Assembly (NCBI GenBank): GCA_020446815.1
Contig: JAGRDY010000027.1
Coordinates: forward strand, 1 to 64,000
Reading direction: 5' to 3'
Source of the DNA: Paracoccaceae bacterium
GTDB lineage: Bacteria; Pseudomonadota; Alphaproteobacteria; Rhodobacterales; Rhodobacteraceae
Length of the DNA stretch: 64,000 nucleotides
The notes beneath the pieces were generated by a model. It worked only from the letters and a program-made list of their open reading frames with translations, made no database searches and was not told where the DNA came from. This document shows positions 56,050 to 64,000 of the stretch, one piece after another. Within the stretch, counting starts at the first letter, position 1. Every line of letters starts with the position of its first letter. A program made the position numbers and the translations under genes.

Positions 56050-56871
56050 ATGACTGTCTGGTACTATGTCCTGGTCTTTCTGGTCACGGCATTGATCGGT
56101 TTGCAAGTGACCTTTTCGCGGGTGTTTCGTGCGCGCATCCTCGAACTTGCCGACCGGCTGCACGAAGAACCGCCCACGCGCGATCTGCCAGGCCCCCTGC
56201 CGCCGATCGTGGCGGATTTCGCTTACCGTTGCGGGGCAGAACCCGGTGCGCGCCTGCGCATGGCCAGTTTCCATCAAAGCGCCGAACTGCGCCTGAAACC
56301 GGGGGGTAAATTCATCGCGATTTCGGCCTGGCAAGTCGTTGCACTGGCGCGGGCCGGTTTCATCTGGGACGCCAAACAAGAGATTTGGCCCGTCTCCCGG
56401 CTGCGTATTCTGGATGCCTTCGTTGGTGGCACCGGCCATCTCGAGGCACGGGCATTCGGATCGATCCCACTGGCCAAAGCCGAAGGCGCCGACATCAATC
56501 TGGCCGAAGCCTATCGCTATCTTGCCGAATTGCCCTGGGCACCCGACGCCATCCTGGGCAACCCCGATCTGGTCTGGCGTGTGACCGGCGAAAACGAGGT
56601 CGAGGTGCGTCTCGATACACCAGACGGCATTGCCCGGATCACTTTCGAATTCGATGCCGAAGGCGACATCGTCGGCATGTCGGCCAAGGACCGCCCGACC
56701 CGCGATGCGAAAGGCAAGATCACGACCCATGACTGGCGCGCGCGCTTTTCCGACTACGCGCAGATCGGGCCTCGCCGCCTGCCGGCATATGGCGAGGTCG
56801 GCTATGTCTACGCCAGCGGATATGAGACCTATTTTCGCGGCCGGATCAGCGACTATCACCTCATTCAATAG
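56050..56871 (+). CDS. DUF6544-like membrane-anchored protein
   Basis: This 273-residue protein has one N-terminal anchor (WYYVLVFLVTALIGLQVTF) and a soluble domain with RMASFHQSAELRLKP and the QIGPRRLPAYGEVGYVY end typical of a widespread uncharacterised family. It is transcribed divergently from xdhA across a 287-bp region. A function is not known. AGGAGAC precedes the ATG. Confidence 0.75.
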   Translation: MTVWYYVLVFLVTALIGLQVTFSRVFRARILELADRLHEEPPTRDLPGPLPPIVADFAYRCGAEPGARLRMASFHQSAELRLKPGGKFIAISAWQVVALARAGFIWDAKQEIWPVSRLRILDAFVGGTGHLEARAFGSIPLAKAEGADINLAEAYRYLAELPWAPDAILGNPDLVWRVTGENEVEVRLDTPDGIARITFEFDAEGDIVGMSAKDRPTRDAKGKITTHDWRARFSDYAQIGPRRLPAYGEVGYVYASGYETYFRGRISDYHLIQ

Positions 56872-56966
56872 GCTGCTTGGCTCAATAGCCGGTGGCGGTC
56901 GACCTGAACCGCGATGGTTGTCGCGGCGAACTTCCAATCAGACATCAGGTTCGCTACCTTCGTGGC

Positions 56967-59900
56967 ATGAGCATCAATCCCCGATTCATCCACCTGCGTG
57001 TCCATACCGAGTTTTCGCTGCTCGAAGGGGCCGTGCCGCTGAAAAAGCTGACCGGAATGTGTCAGGCGGCGCATATGCCCGCCGTCGCCGTGACCGATAC
57101 CAACAACATGTTCGCGGCGTTGGAGTTTTCGGTTCTGGCCAAGGCGGCGGGGTTGCAGCCGATCATCGGCTGTCAGGTCGCGCTTGGCTTCGATCCGGCA
57201 CGCGCCGGCGACCGCGCGCCCGCGCCCGCCCCCGCGCCGATCGTTTTGCTGGCGCAGAACGAAACGGGCTACATGAACCTGATGAAGCTCAATTCCTGTC
57301 TCTACCTGGAAGCTGGCGCCGCGTCGCCGCAGGTGTCAACGTTGCAGCTGGCCCAGCATGGCGAAGGGTTGATCTGTCTCACAGGCGGCCCCGAAGGGCC
57401 GGTCGGCAAATTTCTGCAAGCCGGGCAGAGGCCCAAGGCCGAAGCCCTGCTGCGCGAGATGGCCGAGATTTTTCCCGGGTGTCTTTATGTGGAATTGCAG
57501 CGCCATCCCGGCGATGGCGGCCGACCGACCGAAGCGGAGCGCGCCACCGAACGTGGCCATGTGGAAATGGCCTATGCGATGGATCTGCCGTTGGTGGCCA
57601 CCAACGATGTCTATTTCCCCAAGGCGGAAATGTATGAGGCCCACGACGCGCTTATCTGTATCGCCGAAGGTGCCTATGTCGATCAGCAGGGTCCGCGCCG
57701 CCACCTGACCCCGCAGCACTATTTCAAGTCCGAGGCGGAGATGGCCGCCCTTTTCGCCGATCTGCCCGAGGCGCTAGAAAATACGGTCGAAATTGCCCGC
57801 CGCTGTGCTTTTGCGGCTGGCAAACGCAAACCGATCCTGCCGAAATTCGCCGACGACGAGGTTGAAGAACTGCGCCGGCAGGCGCGCGAGGGGCTGAAAG
57901 CCCGTCTGGACGTCATAGCGCATTCCGCGACGGTCGAGGAATATCAGGCGCGGCTGGAATTCGAACTGGGCATCATCGAACAGATGGGCTTTCCCGGCTA
58001 TTTCCTGATCGTCGCCGATTTCATCAAATGGGCCAAGGATCACCATATCCCCGTCGGCCCTGGCCGCGGTTCCGGGGCGGGTTCGCTTGTCGCCTACGCG
58101 CTGACCATCACCGATCTTGATCCGTTGCGCTATTCGCTGCTTTTCGAGCGGTTCCTGAACCCCGAACGGGTGTCGATGCCGGATTTCGATATCGACTTCT
58201 GCATGGACCGGCGCGAAGAGGTGATTCACTATGTTCAGGAAAAGTATGGCCGCGAAAAGGTGGGTCAGATCATCACCTTTGGCGCGCTGCTGTCCAAGGC
58301 GGCCATCCGCGATGTGGGCCGGGTATTGCAAATGCCCTACGGGCAGGTGGACCGGCTGTCGAAACTGGTCCCCCTAGAAGGGGTCAAGCCCGTCTCCATC
58401 GAAAAGGCGCTGGCGGACGAGCCACGCCTGCGCGAAGCCGCCAAGGCCGAAGAGGTTGTCGCCCGGCTGCTCGATTATGCCAAACAGATCGAAGGATTGC
58501 TGCGCAATGCCTCGACCCACGCTGCCGGCGTGGTGATCGGCGACCGCCCGCTGGATGAACTGGTGCCGATCTACCGGGATCCGCGCTCGGACATGCCCGC
58601 CACCCAGTTCAACATGAAATGGGTCGAGGCGGCGGGGCTGGTGAAATTCGACTTTCTGGGCCTCAAGACCCTGACGGTCATTCAGAACGCGCTCGATCTG
58701 TTGCGGCTGCGCGGCGTCGATATCGACATCGCGATGATCCCGCTCGACGATACCAGAACCTACGAGCTTTACGCCAGCGCCAAGACAGTGGCGGTATTTC
58801 AGGTGGAAAGCTCGGGCATGATGGACGCGCTGAGACGCATGAAGCCCACCTGCATCGAGGATATCGTGGCACTGGTCGCGCTTTACCGTCCCGGCCCGAT
58901 GGAGAATATCCCCGCCTATTGCGAGGTCAAGAACGGGTTGCGCGATCTGCAATCCATCCATCCGACCATAGACCATATCCTTGCTGAAACCCAGGGCATC
59001 ATCGTCTATCAGGAACAGGTGATGGAAATCGCCAAGGTGATGGCGGGCTACACGCTGGGCGGCGCCGATCTGTTGCGCCGCGCCATGGGCAAGAAGATCG
59101 CCGAGGAAATGGCCAAGGAACGACCGAAATTCATCGAAGGATCGGTTGCCAATGGCGTCGACAAGAAGAAAGCGGGCGAAGTTTTCGATCTTCTGGAAAA
59201 ATTCGCCAATTACGGCTTCAACAAGTCGCACGCCGCCGCCTATGCCGTGGTCAGCTACCAGACAGCCTGGCTGAAGGCCAACCATCCCGTCGAATTCATG
59301 GCCGGGGTGATGAACTGCGACATCCACCAGACAGACAAGCTCGCCGGTTATTTTCAGGAAGTGAAGAAGGAGCTGGGTCTGCCGTATACGCCGCCCTGTG
59401 TGAACCGGTCGGATGCGGGATTTACCGTGTGTGACGGGGCCTTGGTATATGCGCTGGGCGCATTGAAGGGTGTCGGCGTCGAGGCGATGAAACTGATCGC
59501 TTCTGCACGCGGGGCAAAGCCTTTCGTGTCCCTGTTCGATTTTGCCCGCCGGGTCGATCTGAAACGTTTGGGCAAGCGGCCGCTTGAAATGCTGGCCCGC
59601 GCCGGAGCCTTTGACGCGCTCGATGCCAATCGCAAGCGGGTGTTCGGGGCGCTCGATGCGCTCGCGGCATATTCCGCCGCGATTCACGACACCCGCGCCT
59701 CCAATCAGGTCTCGCTTTTTGGCGAGGCGGGCGAAGATCTGCCAGAGCCGCGCCTGCAAGACACGAACGACTGGCTGCCCGCCGAACGGCTGGCCGAAGA
59801 ACACAAGGCCATAGGCTTTTACCTTTCGGGCCATCCGCTGGATGACTACATGCCGGCACTCAAGCGCAAGAAGGTGATGACCCTGTGCGAAGTCGCCCAG

Positions 59901-60422
59901 GCCGTCGAACGTGGTCCGCTGGTCGCCAAGATCGCCGGCAATGTCGCCGCCCTTCAGGAGCGAAAATCCGCCAAAGGCAACCGTTTCGCATTTGTCACGC
60001 TGTCCGATCCGACCGGTATCTACGAGGTGACGGTTTTTTCCGACACGCTGGAGGCGGCGCGCGAACATCTCGATCCGGGGGCGTCAGTGGTGCTGACGGT
60101 CGAGGCGACACTGGAAGGTGAAACCCTGAAACTGCTGGCCCGCGCGGTCCGGCAGATCGACACCGTGGCCGCCGATACCGGGGCGCTGGGGCTGCGTGTC
60201 CATGTCGAAACCGAAACCGCCATAAACTCCGTGGCCGCCCTGCTTGCGCGGGTGGCCGACGAGGCGAAAATCAAATCGCGCGGCCCTGTCAGCTTTTGTA
60301 TCGCCGACCGCGATACCGGATGCGAAATCGATGTCGCCGCCGGCGGCGATTTTCCGGTCAACCCGCAGATCAAGGGTGCGATCAAGGCGATTGGCGGTGT
60401 GGTGCATGTCGAGGACATCTGA
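56967..60422 (+). CDS. dnaE: DNA polymerase III alpha subunit
   Basis: This 1151-residue replicative polymerase subunit starts with a PHP domain (HLRVHTEFSLLEGAV), continues with the C-family polymerase core carrying PDFDIDF (Asp408 and Asp410, catalytic), the GPGRGSGAGSLVAYAL loop and a C-terminal OB domain. The length and full motif set match the housekeeping DnaE1 rather than error-prone DnaE2. The ATG at 56967 starts at the usual N terminus; no strong ribosome site is present. It converges on the AbrB-family gene. Confidence 0.97.
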   Translation: MSINPRFIHLRVHTEFSLLEGAVPLKKLTGMCQAAHMPAVAVTDTNNMFAALEFSVLAKAAGLQPIIGCQVALGFDPARAGDRAPAPAPAPIVLLAQNETGYMNLMKLNSCLYLEAGAASPQVSTLQLAQHGEGLICLTGGPEGPVGKFLQAGQRPKAEALLREMAEIFPGCLYVELQRHPGDGGRPTEAERATERGHVEMAYAMDLPLVATNDVYFPKAEMYEAHDALICIAEGAYVDQQGPRRHLTPQHYFKSEAEMAALFADLPEALENTVEIARRCAFAAGKRKPILPKFADDEVEELRRQAREGLKARLDVIAHSATVEEYQARLEFELGIIEQMGFPGYFLIVADFIKWAKDHHIPVGPGRGSGAGSLVAYALTITDLDPLRYSLLFERFLNPERVSMPDFDIDFCMDRREEVIHYVQEKYGREKVGQIITFGALLSKAAIRDVGRVLQMPYGQVDRLSKLVPLEGVKPVSIEKALADEPRLREAAKAEEVVARLLDYAKQIEGLLRNASTHAAGVVIGDRPLDELVPIYRDPRSDMPATQFNMKWVEAAGLVKFDFLGLKTLTVIQNALDLLRLRGVDIDIAMIPLDDTRTYELYASAKTVAVFQVESSGMMDALRRMKPTCIEDIVALVALYRPGPMENIPAYCEVKNGLRDLQSIHPTIDHILAETQGIIVYQEQVMEIAKVMAGYTLGGADLLRRAMGKKIAEEMAKERPKFIEGSVANGVDKKKAGEVFDLLEKFANYGFNKSHAAAYAVVSYQTAWLKANHPVEFMAGVMNCDIHQTDKLAGYFQEVKKELGLPYTPPCVNRSDAGFTVCDGALVYALGALKGVGVEAMKLIASARGAKPFVSLFDFARRVDLKRLGKRPLEMLARAGAFDALDANRKRVFGALDALAAYSAAIHDTRASNQVSLFGEAGEDLPEPRLQDTNDWLPAERLAEEHKAIGFYLSGHPLDDYMPALKRKKVMTLCEVAQAVERGPLVAKIAGNVAALQERKSAKGNRFAFVTLSDPTGIYEVTVFSDTLEAAREHLDPGASVVLTVEATLEGETLKLLARAVRQIDTVAADTGALGLRVHVETETAINSVAALLARVADEAKIKSRGPVSFCIADRDTGCEIDVAAGGDFPVNPQIKGAIKAIGGVVHVEDI

Positions 60423-60440
60423 GCCAGGCAAAACCCGGCT

Positions 60441-61514
60441 TCAGCGCTTTAGCATCGCCCCCAGATAGCGTGCGAAACTCACCGCCAGGACAATGCGGAT
60501 CAGATGATGCGCGGTCACATAAAGGATCGACAGCTTCACGCTGAGCGCGATCAACCCCATCTCGATCAACCCGCCGGGCGCGAAGGCCAGAAACACCGCG
60601 CGCACCGGTTCGTGCACCATAGGCGCCACGACAAAGGCAAAGAGCACCGCGCCGCCGATCGTGATGACCCCGTTCATCATCGCCAGCCGCAAGGCGACAA
60701 GAACCCGCGATTTGGGCATCCCGGCGAACCGCACCCCAAGCGAGGTGCCGATCACGACCTGAGTTACCGCAATCAGCCAGAACGGCGGTCCCGCCTGGGT
60801 CAGCCCGCTGACATGTGCCGCCCCCGACAGGATGATCGGGCCCAGCACATGCCCCGCCGGCAGCCGCAGACGCAGCCCGATCACGGCCCCGACCGCTCCG
60901 GCGCCCAGCAGGATGACGGCGTCAGCCACCCCCATTTCGTGCGCCTCGATGGCCGCACCGCTGGCAGAGCCGACCGCGTGGCCTTCCATCCAGGTGAATG
61001 ACAGGGGCACGACAACGATCGTCAGGATCAGCCTGAGAAATTGCAGCATGGCCAGCATCTGGATATCGGCGCCGGCCTCTTCGCCCAGATGAACCGTCTC
61101 GACCAGCCCGCCCGGCGCCGTGCCGTAAAATGCGGTGAGCCGGTCGGTCCGGCCGGTCGCGGAAAGAACCCGGTACCCGGCATAATGGACAAGGGGAATG
61201 AACAGGCAAAGCGTCAGCAGCGACGGCCACCAATGTGCCGCCTCGGTCAGGATATCGGGATGAACGGCAACACCGATGGCGACGCCGATCACCGGGATGA
61301 AGACCGTCCGCAACTGTTGTGGCGCCTGCGGCAGATGGCCGAGCGGTTTCACCCCGACCACAGCGGCGGCCCCGACGGCAAGCAGTGAGCCGAGCATCAT
61401 CGGCAGTGGTAGGTGCAGCGCCTTGGCCACAAACCCGCCCCCGAACCCCAGCGTATAGGTAAGCACCATCGTCGGCGGGTGAAGCGTCGTGTTCTTGCGA
61501 AAGTGAAACGCCAT
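60441..61514 (-). CDS. AbrB-family (PF05145) integral membrane protein
   Basis: A 357-residue protein with about ten hydrophobic helices in two similar halves, each with a P-M-M-L-G-S or related turn (LPMMLGSLLAVG; LPAGHVLGPIILSG) and a GTAPGGL/FAPGGL motif. Such proteins were annotated as AbrB or ammonia monooxygenase, but they are likely membrane transporters. Specificity is unknown. It converges on dnaE. Confidence 0.85.
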   Translation of the reverse strand: MAFHFRKNTTLHPPTMVLTYTLGFGGGFVAKALHLPLPMMLGSLLAVGAAAVVGVKPLGHLPQAPQQLRTVFIPVIGVAIGVAVHPDILTEAAHWWPSLLTLCLFIPLVHYAGYRVLSATGRTDRLTAFYGTAPGGLVETVHLGEEAGADIQMLAMLQFLRLILTIVVVPLSFTWMEGHAVGSASGAAIEAHEMGVADAVILLGAGAVGAVIGLRLRLPAGHVLGPIILSGAAHVSGLTQAGPPFWLIAVTQVVIGTSLGVRFAGMPKSRVLVALRLAMMNGVITIGGAVLFAFVVAPMVHEPVRAVFLAFAPGGLIEMGLIALSVKLSILYVTAHHLIRIVLAVSFARYLGAMLKR

Positions 61515-61560
61515 GGGTCAGCGGATTTCCTGTTCTGGCGGCGCGCAAAGGCTCATGGCC

Positions 61561-61767
61561 TTACCAATGCGGGGGTCGTTGATCGGCCAGCGGCACGCTC
61601 ATGCCCTGATCGGCCTCACGCGCGGCTTCGCGTTCGAGCAGCAGCGCCACGCGCCGGGTCAGCCGGTCGATCTCGCCCGCCTGGCGGGCGACGATATCCG
61701 ACAGATCGTCCATCGCGCGCCGCAAATGGGCGATTTCTTCCTCCGCTGCCTCAAGTCGCCGTTCCAT
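61561..61767 (-). CDS. slyX: SlyX-family small coiled-coil protein
   Basis: A 68-residue, mostly helical protein with heptad-like repeats (ERRLEAAEEEIAHLRRAMD) and a short C-terminal tail ending PPHW, as in the SlyX family. Its function is unknown. It is transcribed divergently from hisS, 47 bp before the AbrB-family gene on the same strand. Confidence 0.88.
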   Translation of the reverse strand: MERRLEAAEEEIAHLRRAMDDLSDIVARQAGEIDRLTRRVALLLEREAAREADQGMSVPLADQRPPHW

Positions 61768-61933
61768 GGCCCGTCCTCATATCCCCCGGCCTGATATCCA
61801 ACCTGTGTGCACAATTGTATACCCCTGAACTTTACGCATTCTTCACCGGTTGTGCACCCCACCATTTTCCGCCGCTTGTCCCTTTTGTCGCCTTCCGCTA
61901 AACCCGCCACCGAAAGCAGTGAAAGCACCTGAC

Positions 61934-63463
61934 ATGGCCAAAGTCAAAGCCCCCCGCCGCCCCCGCGCTGAAACCCCCAAGGGGTTTCGCGACTATTTCG
62001 GGCCGGAGGTTTCGCGCCGCAAGGCGATGCTTGACACTATCGCCGGGGTGTATCATCGCTACGGCTTCGATCCGCTGGAAACTTCGGCGGTGGAAACCGT
62101 CGATGCGCTCGGAAAGTTCCTGCCCGATGTCGATCGCCCCAATGCCGGGGTTTTCGCCTGGCAGGAAGATGCCGAGCCGGAAGGCGCCGCCGGCGACTGG
62201 CTGGCGCTGCGCTATGATCTGACCGCGCCTTTGGCCCGCGTCGCCGCCCAGTACCGCAACGACCTTCCTACACCCTATCGGCGCTATGCGATGGGCCCGG
62301 TCTGGCGCAACGAAAAGCCGGGGCCGGGAAGATTTCGCCAGTTTTATCAATGCGATGCGGATACTGTGGGTGCCGGATCCGTGGCCGCCGATGCCGAAAT
62401 CTGCGCGATGCTGGCCGACACGCTGGAGGCTGTCGGCATCCGGCGCGGGGATTATGTGGTGCGGGTGAATAACCGCAAGGTGCTTGAAGGTCTGTTCGAC
62501 AGGGTGCTGGGCTGCGATGAGGGCAATGAAAGCGCCCAGATGGGCGCGGTCTGTGATCGTGAGCACCGCAAGGACGACATCTTTCGCTCCATAGACAAAT
62601 TCGACAAGGTTGGCGCGCAAGGCGTTCGCGATCTTCTGACCAAGGGACGTATGGATCAATCGGGTGATTTTACAAAGGGCTGCGGCCTGACTGACGAGCA
62701 AGCCGGCATGGTCGTGGGCTTCCTTGAGGCACGCGGGCCGAGCAACGGGGCGACGATCCAGGAGCTTCGGAACTTGATCGGGAACATTCCAAAGGGTGGC
62801 GAAGGTATTGGTGAACTGGATGAAATCGCGAAACTGCTAGCCGCCCAAGGCTATCATGAGGATCGCATCGTCATCGACCCTTCCGTCGTGCGCGGGCTCG
62901 GCTACTACACCGGCCCGGTTTTCGAGGCCGAGCTGACCTTCGAGATCACCGACGAAAAGGGCCGCAAGCGTCAGTTCGGCTCGGTCGCGGGCGGCGGGCG
63001 CTATGACGATCTCGTCAAGCGTTTTACCGGCCAGCTGATGCCCGCAACCGGCGTCTCCATCGGCGTCGACCGGCTGCTCGCCGCGCTCGATGCCAGGGGA
63101 GGGGCCGGGAAGAGGCCCGACGGCCCCGTCGTCGTGACCGTCATGGATCGTGACCGGATGGCCGATTATCAGGCCATGGCGGGGGATCTGCGCCGCGCCG
63201 GCATTCGCGCCGAAGTCTATCTCGGCAACCCGAAAAACTTCGGCAACCAGCTGAAATATGCTGACCGGCGCGGCTCTCCCGCCGCCATCATTCAGGGTAT
63301 GGACGAGGCCGCGCGCGGCGTGGTGCAGATCAAGGATCTGATCCTCGGCGCAAGGATTGCCGCCGACGCCAGCCACGAGGAATGGAAAGCCCAGCCCGCC
63401 CAGACCGAAGTGCCCCGCGCCGATCTGGTGGCCGCGCTGCGGCGCATTCTGGGGCAGGGCTGA
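61934..63463 (+). CDS. hisS: Histidine-tRNA ligase
   Basis: This 509-residue class II synthetase charges tRNA-His. Motif 2 is in [20 protein letters not shown] and the histidine-binding motifs are [14 protein letters not shown] and AGGGRYDDL; the C-terminal anticodon-binding domain follows. The ATG at 61934 starts at the family's normal basic N terminus. hisZ overlaps its stop by one base (TGATG at 63461-63465). Alphaproteobacterial HisRS of this type recognise an unusual tRNA-His lacking G-1 in many species; that is not testable here. Confidence 0.96.
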   Translation: MAKVKAPRRPRAETPKGFRDYFGPEVSRRKAMLDTIAGVYHRYGFDPLETSAVETVDALGKFLPDVDRPNAGVFAWQEDAEPEGAAGDWLALRYDLTAPLARVAAQYRNDLPTPYRRYAMGPVWRNEKPGPGRFRQFYQCDADTVGAGSVAADAEICAMLADTLEAVGIRRGDYVVRVNNRKVLEGLFDRVLGCDEGNESAQMGAVCDREHRKDDIFRSIDKFDKVGAQGVRDLLTKGRMDQSGDFTKGCGLTDEQAGMVVGFLEARGPSNGATIQELRNLIGNIPKGGEGIGELDEIAKLLAAQGYHEDRIVIDPSVVRGLGYYTGPVFEAELTFEITDEKGRKRQFGSVAGGGRYDDLVKRFTGQLMPATGVSIGVDRLLAALDARGGAGKRPDGPVVVTVMDRDRMADYQAMAGDLRRAGIRAEVYLGNPKNFGNQLKYADRRGSPAAIIQGMDEAARGVVQIKDLILGARIAADASHEEWKAQPAQTEVPRADLVAALRRILGQG

Positions 63464-64000
63464 TGGCCGGCAAGGCGGCGGCACGTGGCGCGGCCGAACG
63501 GATACTGGCGACCTTCCAGGCGGCCGGGGCGGCGCTCGTCGAAGCCGAAATACTGCAACCTGCCGATACACTTCTGGATCTGTACGGCGAAGATATCCGC
63601 GCCCGTGCCTATGTCACCAGCGACCCGCTGAAGGGCGAAATGATGCTGCGCCCGGATTTCACCGTGCCGGTGGTGAAGATGCACATGGCCGATGGGGCCG
63701 AACCCGCCCGTTATTGCTACCTTGGCGAGGTGTTTCGCAAGCAAGAACGCCGAAGCGACCGGCAGGCCGAATTTTTTCAGGTCGGTTATGAGGTGTTTGA
63801 CCGTGAAAACCCGTCCCGGGCCGATGCCGAAGTTTTCGCGCTTTTCGCCGCGTCGCTGGCACCGCTCAATTTGCGGGCCGCAACCGGAGATATCGGCATC
63901 CTGCTGTCGGCCATCCACGGCCTGACCACGCTTGAAAGCCGCAAGGCGGCCCTTTTGCGGCATATCTGGCGGCCGCGCCGCTTTACCCAATTGCTCGACC
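63463..64000 (+). CDS. hisZ: ATP phosphoribosyltransferase regulatory subunit (partial)
   Basis: The first 179 codons of a class II synthetase-like protein run off the end of the window. It begins [19 protein letters not shown], followed by LRPDFTVPVVKMH and YLGEVFRKQE, typical of HisZ. HisZ lacks tRNA charging and activates the short HisG of histidine synthesis. The start overlaps the hisS stop. hisG is expected next, outside the window. Confidence 0.92.
   Translation, partial: MAGKAAARGAAERILATFQAAGAALVEAEILQPADTLLDLYGEDIRARAYVTSDPLKGEMMLRPDFTVPVVKMHMADGAEPARYCYLGEVFRKQERRSDRQAEFFQVGYEVFDRENPSRADAEVFALFAASLAPLNLRAATGDIGILLSAIHGLTTLESRKAALLRHIWRPRRFTQLLD

Overview
The window is about 64 kb of GC-rich, densely packed chromosome from an alphaproteobacterium, almost certainly a member of the Rhodobacterales (Rhodobacteraceae/Roseobacteraceae/Paracoccaceae). 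The evidence is a TCA-cycle cluster with sdhCDAB, mdh, odhAB and lpd; ethylmalonyl-CoA pathway genes (mcl2-like and mch) beside it; a two-lipoyl-domain OdhB; dimethylglycine-dehydrogenase-like GcvT fusions; a VPLPA-CTERM-type surface protein; and the xdhABC/BMP-ABC purine locus. I see no phage, IS element, integrase or CRISPR array. All assignments come from reading sequence and motifs; no database search was run.

Layout. 1-1.1 kb: the 3' end of tuf (EF-Tu) with its terminator, a small secreted protein and tRNA-Trp. 1.3-4.5 kb (minus): a dimethylglycine-dehydrogenase-like flavoenzyme, a 35-residue overlapping ORF and a TetR regulator form one tight unit. 5.0-16.8 kb (minus): the TCA arm. Read in transcription order it is a small secreted protein, mdh and its terminator, then a cassette of two sulfotransferases, a zinc-finger methyltransferase and a secreted protein, then odhA-odhB, a MAPEG membrane protein and lpd. 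The cassette lies where relatives usually have sucCD. 17.0-19.5 kb (plus): a (3S)-malyl-CoA thioesterase-like gene, nnrU-like membrane gene and mesaconyl-CoA hydratase, then a DUF1194 protein. 20.5-25.0 kb (plus): sdhC-sdhD-sdhA, three small lipoprotein genes, sdhB. 25-33 kb: a small zinc-knuckle membrane protein, gshB, the comM/yifB ATPase, coaBC-dut-moeB-like, and an amino-acid ABC importer lacking its ATPase. 33-46 kb: an M3 peptidase, a VPLPA-CTERM protein, a D-amino-acid-dehydrogenase-like enzyme, a second dimethylglycine-dehydrogenase-like enzyme, a quinone oxidoreductase, a 2-hydroxyacid dehydrogenase, an SH3 protein, a CDF metal exporter and sulfide:quinone oxidoreductase. 46.4-55.8 kb (minus): xdhA-xdhB-xdhC followed by an ABC importer (ATPase, two permeases, BMP binding protein), read as one purine uptake and oxidation operon. 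56-64 kb: DUF6544 protein, dnaE, an AbrB-family membrane protein, slyX, hisS and the start of hisZ.

How the genes work together. Most of the left half serves oxidation of acetyl units and their assimilation: OdhAB/Lpd make succinyl-CoA, Sdh feeds electrons to quinone, Mdh closes the cycle, and Mch and the Mcl2-like enzyme belong to the glyoxylate-bypass substitute. The right half handles nitrogenous osmolyte and purine catabolism and respiratory sulfide oxidation.

The most notable non-coding signal is a pair of GTGATCAC palindromes whose centres are exactly 21 bp apart. It occurs twice, once about 150 bp upstream of sdhC and once at nearly the same distance upstream of the first sulfotransferase of the odh-side operon. 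I saw no other exact copies in the window. This suggests one unidentified regulator controls both TCA operons and has captured the sulfotransferase cassette. Several intergenic simple-sequence arrays (G13, G9 in a ribosome-binding position, a G-run/TGACA array, a TGTGGGG heptamer array and an A7G5 array) also stand out.
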